Assembly (NCBI RefSeq): GCF_019203185.1
Contig: NZ_CP078093.1
Span: 2,081,058-2,145,057 of the forward strand
DNA: 64,000 bases
Origin: Crassaminicella indica
Lineage (GTDB): Bacteria > Bacillota > Clostridia > Peptostreptococcales > Thermotaleaceae
Reading direction: 5' to 3'
The notes beneath the pieces are model-generated. The model was not told the DNA's origin and did not search any database. It saw only the letters and a list, made by a program, of their open reading frames with translations. Shown one piece after another: positions 48,237 through 57,692 of this stretch. The translations under genes were made by a program, and so were the position numbers. Numbering within the stretch: the first letter of the stretch is position 1; each line of letters begins with the position of its first letter.

Positions 48237-48512
48237 ATGAAAAGCAAAACAAAAGAAATAAAAGAAAGCTTATCTGAGCTATTAGAACTTCCCAAGGATA
48301 TTATGTTAGATCTTCCTAGAATTACTTTGATTGGAAATTTACAACTGTATATAGAGAATCACAAAGGAATTATTGAGTATTCTAAGACTATAATAAGAGT
48401 GAATACAAAAAGTGGAGTTATTAGGGTAACAGGAAGAGAACTTTCAATAAAAACCATTATTACTGAAGAAATGATTATATGTGGTAAAGTTGAAAATGTT
48501 GAATTTATATAG
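48237..48512 (+). CDS. yqfC: Sporulation protein YqfC
   Basis: A 91-residue YabP/YqfC-family protein with LPKDIMLDLPRITLIGN (about 18-34), the LYIENHKGIIEYS strand region and RVTGRELSIKTIITEEMII. In Bacillus it is a mother-cell (sigma-E) sporulation protein. It is followed 14 bases later by yqfD, as in other spore formers. A possible sigma-E-like promoter segment with AATACAGT lies near 48186, but the -35 is unconvincing. The ribosome binding site is AAAGGGGGAGTG. Confidence 0.93.
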   Translation: MKSKTKEIKESLSELLELPKDIMLDLPRITLIGNLQLYIENHKGIIEYSKTIIRVNTKSGVIRVTGRELSIKTIITEEMIICGKVENVEFI

Positions 48513-48526
48513 TAGGGGGGATAATA

Positions 48527-49720
48527 TTGCTTGTTGTAAAGCTATGGAACTTCTTCAGAGGATATGTTCTAATTAAAATAGAAGGCCTTTGTCTTGAAAA
48601 GTTCATAAATTATGCTATTGCAAGAGGGATATATCTTTGGGATATTGTTAGAATAGATTACACTACACTTGAGGCAAAGGTAAGCCTTAGAGGATATAAG
48701 GAGTTAAGACATATTGTAAAAAGAGCAGGTTGTAAAGTAAGAATTAGAGAAAAAATAGGGTATCCTTTTTTTATGCATAAAATTAAAGCAAGAAAAATGT
48801 TTACTATTGGATTTGTTGTCTCTATGTTTATTATCGTTCTTATGACATCTTTTATATGGAATGTTGAAATTAAAGGAAATGATAAGATACCGAAAGAAGC
48901 TATACAAAAATATTTGACGAAGCTTGGATTATATGAAGGTGTATTTAAATATAAATTAGATATATCTGATATTGAAAACAGTATGATGATAGAAATGAAA
49001 AATTTAGCGTGGGTAGGAATACAAATACAAGGGACAAAAGCAATTGTAGAAATTGTAGAAAATACAGATCCACCAGAAAATATACCTAAAAGTATTCCTT
49101 GCGATATTGTCGCCGCTAAAAAAGGAGTTGTTGAAAAATTTATTGCTAAGAATGGAGATGCACTGGTTGAAAAGGGAGACATAGTAGAAAAAGGACAAAT
49201 ATTAATAACAGGAGTCATTACAAGAGAGGGATTAGATACAAGGTATGTGCATGCATTGGGAGAGGTTTTTGCAAAAACATATTATGAAGAAAATGATGAA
49301 ATGTCTTTGATAAAAATAAGAAAAATTAAAACAGGGAATAAGTTTACAAGAAGAATTATAAAAATTGGAAATAATCAAATTATATTAAGTTTAGGAGAAA
49401 TACCTTATAATAATGTTATAATTGAGAAAAAGAATAAAAGTCTTCCAGAGTGGAGGAATATTAAAGTTCCTGTCGAAATTATAATAGAAGAATATTATGA
49501 AGCTATGGATCAGAAGGATGCGATAGATAAAAATACTGCTAAAAAAGCATTAAGGGAAAATATGATGGTAAACATTATGAAAAAGATGCCCAAAAATATC
49601 AAGATTTTAAATAAGCATATAAAATTTATTGAAGAAAAGAATAAAATTAAGGCAAAACTTATTATTGAAGCATTAGAGCAAATTGGAAGACAACAAAGAA
49701 TACAGACAATCATTAAGTAA
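48527..49720 (+). CDS. yqfD: Sporulation protein YqfD
   Basis: A 397-residue protein with an N-terminal YqfD domain (about 1-85), one transmembrane helix (GFVVSMFIIVLMTSFIW, about 93-109), then a POTRA-like extracellular domain (VEIKGNDKIPKEAIQKYL) similar to stage IV/FtsQ-type proteins. It is required at a late sporulation stage in Bacillus. TTG 48527 is the start, after AGTAGGGGGG. It is followed closely by phoH. Confidence 0.93.
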   Translation: MLVVKLWNFFRGYVLIKIEGLCLEKFINYAIARGIYLWDIVRIDYTTLEAKVSLRGYKELRHIVKRAGCKVRIREKIGYPFFMHKIKARKMFTIGFVVSMFIIVLMTSFIWNVEIKGNDKIPKEAIQKYLTKLGLYEGVFKYKLDISDIENSMMIEMKNLAWVGIQIQGTKAIVEIVENTDPPENIPKSIPCDIVAAKKGVVEKFIAKNGDALVEKGDIVEKGQILITGVITREGLDTRYVHALGEVFAKTYYEENDEMSLIKIRKIKTGNKFTRRIIKIGNNQIILSLGEIPYNNVIIEKKNKSLPEWRNIKVPVEIIIEEYYEAMDQKDAIDKNTAKKALRENMMVNIMKKMPKNIKILNKHIKFIEEKNKIKAKLIIEALEQIGRQQRIQTIIK

Positions 49721-49733
49721 GGAGGACTATTGC

Positions 49734-50732
49734 TTGGAACAAAAATTAACAGAAAAAAGAATAAGCATGAATGAAATGGATTACACCAAAGAATTATTTG
49801 GTAATTTTGATACAAATATTAAAATTATCGAAAAGACATTCAACGTAGATGTTGTATCTAGACAAGGTGAAATTGTTATTATAGGAAATTCTAAAGAAGC
49901 TGATATGACTAAAAAGCTTATTAACAGACTTATTAAAGCACTAGAAGCAGGGGAAATATTAGATAGCCAAAAAATTAATTACTATATTACGCTTTTTAAA
50001 GAAGGAAAAGAAAATGAAATCGAAGGGTTATTAGATGATATTATTTGTATAAGTGCTAGGGGAAAGCAAATAAAGCCCAAAACATTAGGACAAAAAAAAT
50101 ATGCTGAAAGTATAAAAAGGAATGATGTAGTCTTTGGTATTGGACCTGCTGGAACAGGAAAGACTTATTTGGCAATGGCAATGGCGGTAAGTGCTTTCAA
50201 AAATAAAGAGGTAAGCAAAATTATTCTTACAAGACCTGCTGTTGAAGCTGGGGAAAGCTTAGGCTTTTTACCAGGAGATTTACAAGAAAAGGTAGATCCT
50301 TATTTAAGACCTCTTTATGATGCTTTATATGATATATTAGGTGGTGAAACTTTCTTAAAATATAAAGAAAGGGGAATGATAGAAGTAGCACCTCTTGCAT
50401 ACATGAGGGGGAGAACATTAAACGATTGCTTTATTATTTTAGATGAAGCACAAAACACTACAAAAGAACAGATGAAAATGTTTTTGACAAGATTAGGTGT
50501 AGGATCAAAAGCTGTTATAACTGGAGATATTACACAAATAGACTTGCCAAAAGGAAAAGCTTCTGGTCTGAAACAGGCAGTAGAAATATTATCTGATGTG
50601 GTAGGTATAGGCTTTATCTTTTTAAATGAAAATGATGTAGTAAGACATGCATTAGTACAAAGAATAATTAAAGCATATGATAAATATGAAAAAAAGAAAG
50701 AAACAGCAATTAAGAGCAAAGAGAAACGATAG
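49734..50732 (+). CDS. PhoH family ATPase (PhoL/YbeZ-like)
   Basis: A 332-residue P-loop ATPase with Walker A GIGPAGTGKTYL (about 135-146), Walker B FIILDEAQN (about 234-242) and the TRPAVEAGESLGFLPGD region. Such proteins work with YbeY and RNases in RNA processing, and ybeY lies two genes downstream. TTG 49734, seven bases after AAGGAGG, is chosen over the ATG 49683, which overlaps yqfD by 38 bases and has no proper site. It is part of the conserved yqfD-phoH-pgpH-ybeY order. Confidence 0.92.
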   Translation: MEQKLTEKRISMNEMDYTKELFGNFDTNIKIIEKTFNVDVVSRQGEIVIIGNSKEADMTKKLINRLIKALEAGEILDSQKINYYITLFKEGKENEIEGLLDDIICISARGKQIKPKTLGQKKYAESIKRNDVVFGIGPAGTGKTYLAMAMAVSAFKNKEVSKIILTRPAVEAGESLGFLPGDLQEKVDPYLRPLYDALYDILGGETFLKYKERGMIEVAPLAYMRGRTLNDCFIILDEAQNTTKEQMKMFLTRLGVGSKAVITGDITQIDLPKGKASGLKQAVEILSDVVGIGFIFLNENDVVRHALVQRIIKAYDKYEKKKETAIKSKEKR

Positions 50733-50773
50733 CTAAAGGCTATTCCTATTGGATAAACTAGGAGGAAATATAT

Positions 50774-52870
50774 ATGACTTTTTTTAAGAATGTCATGAAT
50801 AAAATGAATGAAACGGTTCTTTTAAAATTTTTTCAAAAAAAAGTTGTAAATAAGATTATGTTAGCAAGTATTTTTTTTCTTTTGATTTTTTTTAGTATGA
50901 TTACTAGTCTTGCACCTCAAAAATATGAATTGCAAGTAGGACAAAAAGCACCTGCTGATTTGAGGGCTCCTCGAGATATTGAAAATAAAATAGCGACTGA
51001 TAGATTAATTGAAAAAGCTATGGAAGCTGTTGAGCCAAGAGAAAAAGTTGATCCGATGATTCAGATCGATATAAATAAAAAAATTGAAAAATTCTTTGAA
51101 AATGCTTATGAAGTTCGCAATATGTCAGAGACTACAAATGAAGAAAAATTATCCTTGTTAAAAGAAAAAAATGATATTAATTTAAATGATGAAGAACTTA
51201 GATTGGTACTTTTAGCTCCTGAAAAGCAGCTAAAAGGAATTGAAAGTTATATATATGAAATTATTACACGTGTTATGTCTACAGGGATTAAAAAAGAAGA
51301 AATCGAAGAAGAAAAAACAAATATAGAAAATTATTTTAAAGGGCTTAAAGATTTTTCAAAGGAAATTCGATTATTAGGAAGAAAAATAGTAAATTCATCT
51401 ATACAGCCAAATCGATTTTTAGATGTAGAAAGAACTCAACAAAAGAAGGAAGAGGTAAAACAAAGCATTGAAAAGGTTATTGTTAAAAAAGGAAATATTA
51501 TTGTAAATGAAGGAGAAATCATCACAGAAGAACAATTCCAGCTCTTAAAGGATGCAGGAATGACAAAACAAAATGGCAAAAAGGATTTTTCATTGCATTT
51601 TGGAGTGATGATTATAGTTCTAATAACACAAGGATTATTGATTGGGTATATGTATGTATTTCATAAAGAAATGCTTTCATCTGTATCGAAGCTTTATCTA
51701 ATCTTTATCATATTTTTATCGGTTTACTTAGCTTCTAAAACAACATACATTATTTCTCCATACATTGCACCGATAGCAGGAGCTGCAATGCTTATAGGGA
51801 TTTTAATTGATACAAGATTAGCCATAGCAGTTAATTTAGTAATGACAATTCTTCTTACATTAAGCAGTGGTAATGATATGGATTTTTTTGTTACTGCATT
51901 AGTAGGGGGAACAGTAGGTGCTTTTGGTGTTACACATACTCATCAAAGGTCAAATATATTTTTATCAGGGCTAATGGTTAGCTTTAGTAATATGATGATA
52001 ATTATTGGACTAGGACTTATGAATCACTATGAACTGTCAAAGATTGTTTCTAATGCTTCTTATGGAATAGTAAATGGAATATTTTGTGCTATTCTGACTA
52101 TAGGATCACTACCATTATGGGAATCTGCTTTTCAGATTTTAACACCTCTGAGGTTATTAGAATTATCTAATCCTAATCAGCCAGTTTTAAAAAAATTATT
52201 GGTTGAGGCACCAGGGACTTATCATCACTGCATAATTGTTGGGAACTTGAGTGAAGCAGCAGCAGATGCGATAGGGGCAAATGGATTATTGGCAAGAGTA
52301 AGTGCATATTATCATGATATTGGAAAATTAAAGAGACCTTATTTATTTAAGGAAAATCAATTGACAAGTGATAATCCTCATGACAAGCTTACTGCTAGTT
52401 TAAGTGCAATGATTATAACAAGTCATGTAAAAGATGGAAAAGAAATAGCAAAACAGTATAAACTGCCTCAAGAAATTATTGATGTTATCGAACAGCATCA
52501 TGGAAATACATTAGTCAAATATTTTTATCATAAAGCTATGAATGAAGATAGTGTTGAAGAAATAAAAGAGGAAGATTATAGATATAAAGGAAGAAGACCA
52601 CAGTCTAAAGAAGCTGCTATTGTTATGTTAGCTGATTCAGTAGAAGCAGCTGTAAGAAGTATGCCGGGACCTAATAATGAAAAGATCAAACATTTAATTG
52701 ATAAGATAGTAGAGGACAAGCTTAGCGATGGTCAATTAGATGAATGTGATATTACTTTAAGAGATTTGGAAAAAATTAAGACATCTTTTCAAACTGTTTT
52801 GATGGGAATTTTCCATGAACGTATAGAGTATCCAGAAATTAACACTAAAAAGGTTGAGGTGACAGAATAA
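50774..52870 (+). CDS. pgpH: 7TM-HD cyclic-di-AMP phosphodiesterase (PgpH/YqfF-like)
   Basis: A 698-residue membrane protein: one N-terminal helix (about 27-46), an extracellular 7TMR-HDED domain (to about 275), seven membrane helices (about 275-465) and a cytoplasmic HD domain with TYHHCIIVGNLSEAAA and YYHDIGK (about 515-521) and the later VIEQHHG. In Listeria the homologue PgpH hydrolyses c-di-AMP. Its stop overlaps nothing, but ybeY starts at the next base, so translation is coupled. The ribosome binding site is AGGAGGAAA. Confidence 0.93.
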   Translation: MTFFKNVMNKMNETVLLKFFQKKVVNKIMLASIFFLLIFFSMITSLAPQKYELQVGQKAPADLRAPRDIENKIATDRLIEKAMEAVEPREKVDPMIQIDINKKIEKFFENAYEVRNMSETTNEEKLSLLKEKNDINLNDEELRLVLLAPEKQLKGIESYIYEIITRVMSTGIKKEEIEEEKTNIENYFKGLKDFSKEIRLLGRKIVNSSIQPNRFLDVERTQQKKEEVKQSIEKVIVKKGNIIVNEGEIITEEQFQLLKDAGMTKQNGKKDFSLHFGVMIIVLITQGLLIGYMYVFHKEMLSSVSKLYLIFIIFLSVYLASKTTYIISPYIAPIAGAAMLIGILIDTRLAIAVNLVMTILLTLSSGNDMDFFVTALVGGTVGAFGVTHTHQRSNIFLSGLMVSFSNMMIIIGLGLMNHYELSKIVSNASYGIVNGIFCAILTIGSLPLWESAFQILTPLRLLELSNPNQPVLKKLLVEAPGTYHHCIIVGNLSEAAADAIGANGLLARVSAYYHDIGKLKRPYLFKENQLTSDNPHDKLTASLSAMIITSHVKDGKEIAKQYKLPQEIIDVIEQHHGNTLVKYFYHKAMNEDSVEEIKEEDYRYKGRRPQSKEAAIVMLADSVEAAVRSMPGPNNEKIKHLIDKIVEDKLSDGQLDECDITLRDLEKIKTSFQTVLMGIFHERIEYPEINTKKVEVTE

Positions 52871-53326
52871 ATGGAGATAATGATTGATAATAGACAAAAG
52901 ATAGTATCATATGATCAAGAAATTGAAACATTAATACGAAAAGCTGTTGATTTGTGTTTGGAAAAAGAGGGAATAAGTAAGGAGATAGAGGTGAGTATAT
53001 CTTTTGTAGATAATGAAGAAATTCATATATTAAATAGAGATTTTAGGGGAGTAGATCGGCCTACAGATGTTTTATCATTTCCTCAATATGTAAATATTAA
53101 AGAAATAGAAGAACCAATTTGTATTGGAGATATTGTTATTTCTTTAGAAAGAGCAAAAGAGCAAGCTGATGAGTATGGGCATAGCTTTGAGAGAGAAGTA
53201 TTATTTTTAACAGTGCATAGTATGTTTCATCTCTTTGGATATGATCATGATACAGAAGAAAATAGAAAGATTATGAGAAAAAAAGAAGAAGAGGTATTAG
53301 AAGAAATGGGTATACTAAGAGAATAA
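52871..53326 (+). CDS. ybeY: Endoribonuclease YbeY (rRNA maturation factor)
   Basis: A 151-residue zinc-dependent RNase with the signature HSMFHLFGYDHD (about 116-127), whose three histidines bind the metal, and the upstream RDFRGVDRPTDVLSFPQ. It acts in 16S rRNA 3'-end maturation and ribosome quality control. It begins directly after the pgpH stop with GAGGTGACAG as ribosome binding site. Confidence 0.95.
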   Translation: MEIMIDNRQKIVSYDQEIETLIRKAVDLCLEKEGISKEIEVSISFVDNEEIHILNRDFRGVDRPTDVLSFPQYVNIKEIEEPICIGDIVISLERAKEQADEYGHSFEREVLFLTVHSMFHLFGYDHDTEENRKIMRKKEEEVLEEMGILRE

Positions 53327-53338
53327 GTGAGGTACTTT

Positions 53339-54037
53339 ATGCGAGTAAGAAAATTAATAGATAGTTTCAACTATGCTATTGATGGGATTATTTATACCAT
53401 TAAGACTCAGCGAAATATGAGAATTCATTTTGCTATGGCTATTATAGTATTGTTTTTAAGTTTGTTTTTTAATCTATCAAAGCTTGAAATAATTATTTTA
53501 TTTTTTACTATATCATTAGTAATTATTGCAGAAATGATTAATACATCTATTGAAGCAGCCATAGATTTGGTTACAAAAGAGTATCATGAATTAGCAAAAA
53601 TTGCAAAAAATGTGGCAGCAGGAGCAGTGTTTATATCTGCTTTAAACAGTATTATAGTTGCTTATATGATTTTTTTTGATAAATTCAACTTTGTTACCGA
53701 GCTGGTTATTCAAAAAGTGAGAAGGATGCCAGTTCATACTACATTTATTAGTTTATTTATTGTAAGTTTAATAGTTGTTAGTATAAAAGCATATATAGGG
53801 GAAGGAACTCCTCTAAGAGGTGGAATGCCTAGTGGACATACAGCTATTGCCTTTTCAATTTTAACTTCTATTGCTTTTATATCTGAAAATACATTGGCTA
53901 TTTCGTTATGTCTTCTGTTAGCTATTTTAGTTGCTCAAAGTAGAATCGAAGCAGGAATTCATGATATTTTTCAGGTTTTAGTTGGTGCAATTTTGGGTAT
54001 ATTTATTACTGTATTTATTTTTCAAGTGATTTATTAG
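53339..54037 (+). CDS. Undecaprenol/diacylglycerol kinase fused to PAP2 phosphatase
   Basis: A 232-residue membrane protein of two parts. Residues about 1-115 are a DgkA-type kinase with the signature AEMINTSIEAAIDLV. Residues about 130-232 are a PAP2 phosphatase with PSGHTA and the later SRIEAGIHDIFQVLVG. The pair could phosphorylate undecaprenol and dephosphorylate undecaprenyl pyrophosphate, or handle diacylglycerol; both are lipid-carrier recycling steps. ATG 53339 is preferred to GTG 53327, which lies in the ribosome binding site GTGAGG. Free-standing dgkA is usual in Bacillus at this position. Confidence 0.9.
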   Translation: MRVRKLIDSFNYAIDGIIYTIKTQRNMRIHFAMAIIVLFLSLFFNLSKLEIIILFFTISLVIIAEMINTSIEAAIDLVTKEYHELAKIAKNVAAGAVFISALNSIIVAYMIFFDKFNFVTELVIQKVRRMPVHTTFISLFIVSLIVVSIKAYIGEGTPLRGGMPSGHTAIAFSILTSIAFISENTLAISLCLLLAILVAQSRIEAGIHDIFQVLVGAILGIFITVFIFQVIY

Positions 54038-54087
54038 GGGAGTATATCAATACATCCCCTTAATAAACCATATTGGGAGGAATTATT

Positions 54088-55404
54088 TTGTTTACATATA
54101 ATGAAGGCATCAAGCTTACCTTTCTCATTATATTGCTTATTTTATCAGGGTTGTTTTCAAGTGCTGAAACAGCATTTACTTCAATGAATATCATTAAAAT
54201 AAAACAGCTTAAAAATAAGGGAAACAAAGATGTAGAGATTTTAGAAAGATTGATAAACAAAATTCCCAAAATGCTAGCTACAATTTTAATTGGAAATAAT
54301 ATTGTTAATATTGCTGCAACAGCGATTGCTACAGAACTTATAATGAAAATTATTTCTGGAAAAAATGCTACTGTATTTGCTACTGTTGTGATGACTTTAT
54401 TAATATTGATTTTTGGGGAAATCACACCTAAAACTTATTCTTCTCAGTATCCTGAAAAAGTAGCTATGAAGCTAGGAAGAGGATTGGAGATATTATCTTT
54501 TATTTTTTATCCAATTTTAAAAATCCTAACAGCTATTACAAATTTTATTATGAGGCTATTTGGAGTCGATATAAAAAAAACAAAAGCATTAGTCTCTGAA
54601 GAAGAAATAAAGACATTAGTAGATGTAGGTGAGGAAGCAGGGATTATTGAACGAGATGAAAGGGAAATGATTAATAGTATATTTGAAATAGGAGATATTG
54701 AAGTTACACAAGTAATGGTGCCAAGAATTGATATGGTTTATCTTGAAGAAGAAGCTACTCTTGAAGAAACATTGAATGTAGTCATGAAATATGGCTATTC
54801 AAGAATTCCTGTTATAAAGGATACAATAGATAATGTTGTTGGTATTTTATACGCAAAAGATTTATTGATATATTCAAAAAAAAATGCGTCTGAATTTGAT
54901 ATTATTAAATTAATAAGAAGTGCATATTATGTGCCTGAAAGTAAAAAGGTTAGTGATCTATTAAAAGAAATGCAAAAAGAAAAGATCCATATGGCGATTA
55001 TTTTAGATGAATATGGTGGGACATTAGGATTAGTTACTATAGAAGATATTCTAGAAGAAATTGTTGGAGATATATTAGATGAGTATGACAATGAAATAGA
55101 ATTTATAGAGCATTTAGGAGAAAATTCATTAATTGTAAATGCTAAAGCATCTATCGAAGAAATCAATGATATACTTAAAATAGACCTTTCTGAAGAGGAA
55201 TATGAATCTATCGGAGGATTTGTATTTAATTTACTAGGCAGAGTTCCTGTTAAGGGAGATGAGATTGAATTAGGGGATATAAAAATTAAGGTTTTAAATG
55301 TACAAAATAGAAGAATAAAGCAATTAGAAATCAAAAAAACTGATGAAGATAAGCTTTGTATCAAAAAAGGGGAGCCGAAAAATGAAGGGAAAAGAACTTA
55401 TTGA
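54088..55404 (+). CDS. CNNM/CorC (hemolysin) family protein with CBS domains
   Basis: A 438-residue membrane protein: a DUF21/CNNM domain with four hydrophobic segments (about 1-180), then two CBS domains (about 205-325, including VPRIDMVYLEEEATLEE and DEYGGTLGLVTIEDILEEIVG) and a C-terminal CorC/HlyC domain (about 345-425). The family is linked to magnesium or cobalt efflux. TTG 54088 is chosen, after GGGAGGA. The frame continues open for 37 codons past its TGA stop (55402-55404), discussed separately. Confidence 0.92.
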   Translation: MFTYNEGIKLTFLIILLILSGLFSSAETAFTSMNIIKIKQLKNKGNKDVEILERLINKIPKMLATILIGNNIVNIAATAIATELIMKIISGKNATVFATVVMTLLILIFGEITPKTYSSQYPEKVAMKLGRGLEILSFIFYPILKILTAITNFIMRLFGVDIKKTKALVSEEEIKTLVDVGEEAGIIERDEREMINSIFEIGDIEVTQVMVPRIDMVYLEEEATLEETLNVVMKYGYSRIPVIKDTIDNVVGILYAKDLLIYSKKNASEFDIIKLIRSAYYVPESKKVSDLLKEMQKEKIHMAIILDEYGGTLGLVTIEDILEEIVGDILDEYDNEIEFIEHLGENSLIVNAKASIEEINDILKIDLSEEEYESIGGFVFNLLGRVPVKGDEIELGDIKIKVLNVQNRRIKQLEIKKTDEDKLCIKKGEPKNEGKRTY

Positions 55405-55518
55405 AATTATTTTACTGGAACCTTAGAACAATTTAAAAACAGAGTAGAAGAAGCACATAAAAATGACAATAAAAAATATTATGATGAATATATGGCATTT
55501 ATAGAAAAATGCATATAA
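55382..55518 (+). pseudogene. Small frameshifted ORF after the CBS-protein gene
   Basis: ATG 55382, with GGGGAG nine bases upstream, encodes MKGKELIEIILLEP and stops at 55424-55426. A -1 shift near 55411 joins it to an open stretch reading FTGTLEQFKNRVEEAHKNDN (55411-55470), which continues KKYYDEYMAFIEKCI to TAA at 55516-55518. The second part has strong coding character (acidic/basic amphipathic helix) but no usable start codon. The joined product would be about 45 residues. It could be a decayed gene, a sequencing error or a shifted gene; I do not recognise the family. Confidence 0.45.
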
Positions 55519-55542
55519 AAAGGGAGGTAAATCCATAGCTAA

Positions 55543-56154
55543 ATGTTTTCTATGAAAACAATAAGAAAGATTTTTTTAACAGGGTTATTCGTATTCATTC
55601 CTATTGGTGTGACAATATCTGTAATTATATGGATATTTAATGTGGTGGATTCTATATTTCGAGTTCCTTTAGAAAGAATCATTGGTTTTCGTATTATAGG
55701 CATAGGATTTATTTTAACAATACTGATCATTTTTGGTACAGGTGTTTTTGCTACCAATTATTTAGGAAAGGAATTTATTGACCTTATTGAGAGAACATTA
55801 AGTAAAATTCCGATAGTAAAGACAGTATATTTATCTATTAAGCAGTTAATTGATACAATTTTTATGAAGCAACGGTATGCTTTTAAAAACACAGTCCTTG
55901 TAGAGTATCCTTCTAAAGGAATTTTTACAATAGGATTTGTTACAGCAGATGCACCTTTAGAGGTTTCAGAAAAGGTTGGAGAAAATATGAAGAGTATTTT
56001 TATTCCAACTACACCAAATCCAACATCAGGGATGTTTGTTATGATATCGCAAAAAAATATTACACCATTAAATATATCTGTTGAAGCAGCTTTAAAGTTA
56101 GTTATCTCTGGTGGTATTTTACTTCCAGAAAAGACAAATGAAATGAAAGGATGA
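55543..56154 (+). CDS. DUF502 family membrane protein
   Basis: A 203-residue protein with two N-terminal transmembrane helices (about 7-29 and 50-70) and a cytoplasmic remainder containing the DUF502 segments RTLSKIPIVKTVYLSIKQ and IPTTPNPTSGMFVMI. Function is unknown. The start ATG is the first possible one after an in-frame stop; the GGGAGGT lies about 16 bases upstream, unusually far. It is placed between the CBS protein and cdd. Confidence 0.85.
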   Translation: MFSMKTIRKIFLTGLFVFIPIGVTISVIIWIFNVVDSIFRVPLERIIGFRIIGIGFILTILIIFGTGVFATNYLGKEFIDLIERTLSKIPIVKTVYLSIKQLIDTIFMKQRYAFKNTVLVEYPSKGIFTIGFVTADAPLEVSEKVGENMKSIFIPTTPNPTSGMFVMISQKNITPLNISVEAALKLVISGGILLPEKTNEMKG

Positions 56155-56160
56155 AGGATT

Positions 56161-56556
56161 TTGTTAGAAAGAGAATTATTTCAAAAAGCAGTACAAGCAA
56201 AGGAAAATGCTTATGCACCTTATTCAAATTTCAAAGTAGGAGCAGCATTACTTACTAAGGATGGAAAAATCTATACGGGCTGCAATGTGGAATGTGCTTC
56301 TTTTGGGGGAACGAACTGTGCAGAAAGAACTGCTATTTTTAAAGCGATTTCAGAGGGAAGTAAAGATTTTGAAGCTATTGCCATAGCTAGTGATAATGAT
56401 ACTTTTACATTTCCATGTGGTATTTGCAGACAAGTTATTTTTGAATTTGGGAAAGATATTAAAATTATTGTAGGAGATAAAGATGGAAAAATAAAGGTAG
56501 TTCCTATAAAGGAGCTTTTACCACATGGTTTTTCAGGACAAGATTTGAATAAATAG
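56161..56556 (+). CDS. cdd: Cytidine deaminase
   Basis: A 131-residue enzyme converting cytidine and deoxycytidine to uridines in pyrimidine salvage. The zinc site is complete: CAERTAIFKA with the catalytic Glu (Cys at about 54) and PCGICRQVIFEF (Cys at about 87 and 90). The start is TTG, six bases after the DUF502 stop, with AAGGAT as a modest site. cdd-era-recO order is the same as in Bacillus. Confidence 0.96.
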   Translation: MLERELFQKAVQAKENAYAPYSNFKVGAALLTKDGKIYTGCNVECASFGGTNCAERTAIFKAISEGSKDFEAIAIASDNDTFTFPCGICRQVIFEFGKDIKIIVGDKDGKIKVVPIKELLPHGFSGQDLNK

Positions 56557-56571
56557 AAAGAAGGTTAAAAG

Positions 56572-57462
56572 ATGAAGTTTAAATCAGGATTTGTAACAAT
56601 TATTGGAAGACCTAATGTAGGAAAATCAACACTAATGAATCAAATTATTGGAGAAAAAATTGCAATTATGTCTGATAAGCCTCAGACAACTAGAAATAAA
56701 ATTCAAACCATTTATACAGAAAAAGATTTTCAGATTATATTTTTAGATACGCCAGGTATGCATAAACCTAAAAATAAATTAGGCGAATTTATGCAAAAAT
56801 CTGCTCAGCAAACACTAAATGAAGTAGATGTGATTTTATTGGTAATTGATGATACAGCTGATATGGGACCAGGAGATCAATATATTTTAGAAATGCTTAA
56901 AAACATTAAAACACCTATTATCCTTGTAGTAAATAAGATGGATAAAATCACTCCAAAAAAATTTGAAGAAATTTACAATATGTATCATGATAAAGAAATA
57001 TTTAAAGATATAGTGGCTATATCTGCACAGGAAAATAAAAATGTTCAAAAGCTGATTGAAAAAATTGTAGACTTTTTGCCTGATGGCCCACAGTATTTTC
57101 CAGCAGATATGATTACAGACCAGCCAGAAAAAGTTATTGTTAGCGAAATTATAAGAGAAAAGCTTCTTCATTATTTACATGAAGAGGTTCCTCATGGAGT
57201 GGCAGTAGAGGTAATGAGCATGAAAAGAAGAGAAAATAAAGATATTGTAGACATTAATGCAACTATTTATTGTGAAAAAAAGTCTCATAAAGGAATAATT
57301 ATAGGAAAAAATGGAAGGAAATTAAAAGGAGTAGGAAAAAGTGCAAGACAAGATATTGAAAATCTTTTAGGATCAAAAGTTTTTCTAGAGTTGTGGGTGA
57401 AGGTCAAAGAAGATTGGAGAGATCAACAAAATATATTAAATACTTTAGGATATAAGCTGTAG
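56572..57462 (+). CDS. era: GTPase Era
   Basis: A 296-residue GTPase for 16S rRNA 3'-end binding and 30S maturation. G1 is GRPNVGKST (about 12-20), G3 DTPGMHKP, and G4 NKMD (about 123-126). A KH RNA-binding domain occupies about 200-290, with IIGKNGRKLKGVG. It follows cdd by 15 bases. The partners ybeY and recO flank it in the same cluster. Confidence 0.97.
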   Translation: MKFKSGFVTIIGRPNVGKSTLMNQIIGEKIAIMSDKPQTTRNKIQTIYTEKDFQIIFLDTPGMHKPKNKLGEFMQKSAQQTLNEVDVILLVIDDTADMGPGDQYILEMLKNIKTPIILVVNKMDKITPKKFEEIYNMYHDKEIFKDIVAISAQENKNVQKLIEKIVDFLPDGPQYFPADMITDQPEKVIVSEIIREKLLHYLHEEVPHGVAVEVMSMKRRENKDIVDINATIYCEKKSHKGIIIGKNGRKLKGVGKSARQDIENLLGSKVFLELWVKVKEDWRDQQNILNTLGYKL

Positions 57463-57547
57463 CAGAATAGTAAAATTTACAATGTATATGAACACCCTAA
57501 TAAAGAAAAAAATAAGATATGAAACATATTTTAGAGAGGTGATTAGG

Positions 57548-57688
57548 GTGTTAGAAAAAATATTATGGAATTTGTTTTTTGCTACAGGAGATATTAACTT
57601 TTATTTAGATTATAAAAAGGTTGAGAAAACAACAGAAGTAGATCAGAATGAGGGGGTTGTTTTTTTAGATACCTATTCTTTGAGGTGA
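57548..57688 (+). CDS. YqzL family small protein
   Basis: A 46-residue protein, MLEKILWNLFFATGDINFYL at the N-terminus, similar to the short YqzL proteins found between era and recO in Firmicutes. GTG 57548 follows AGAGAGGTGA at good spacing; the longer frame from 57482 would add 22 unrelated residues. Function is unknown. recO begins four bases downstream. Confidence 0.75.
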   Translation: MLEKILWNLFFATGDINFYLDYKKVEKTTEVDQNEGVVFLDTYSLR

Positions 57689-57692
57689 TGGA

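Noticed and set aside
55402-55404. TGA of the CBS-protein gene as a third selenocysteine codon
   Set aside because: The context (RTY-U-NYF) has no cysteine or redox motif, family members end near this point, and no SECIS-like hairpin was seen; termination is more likely.
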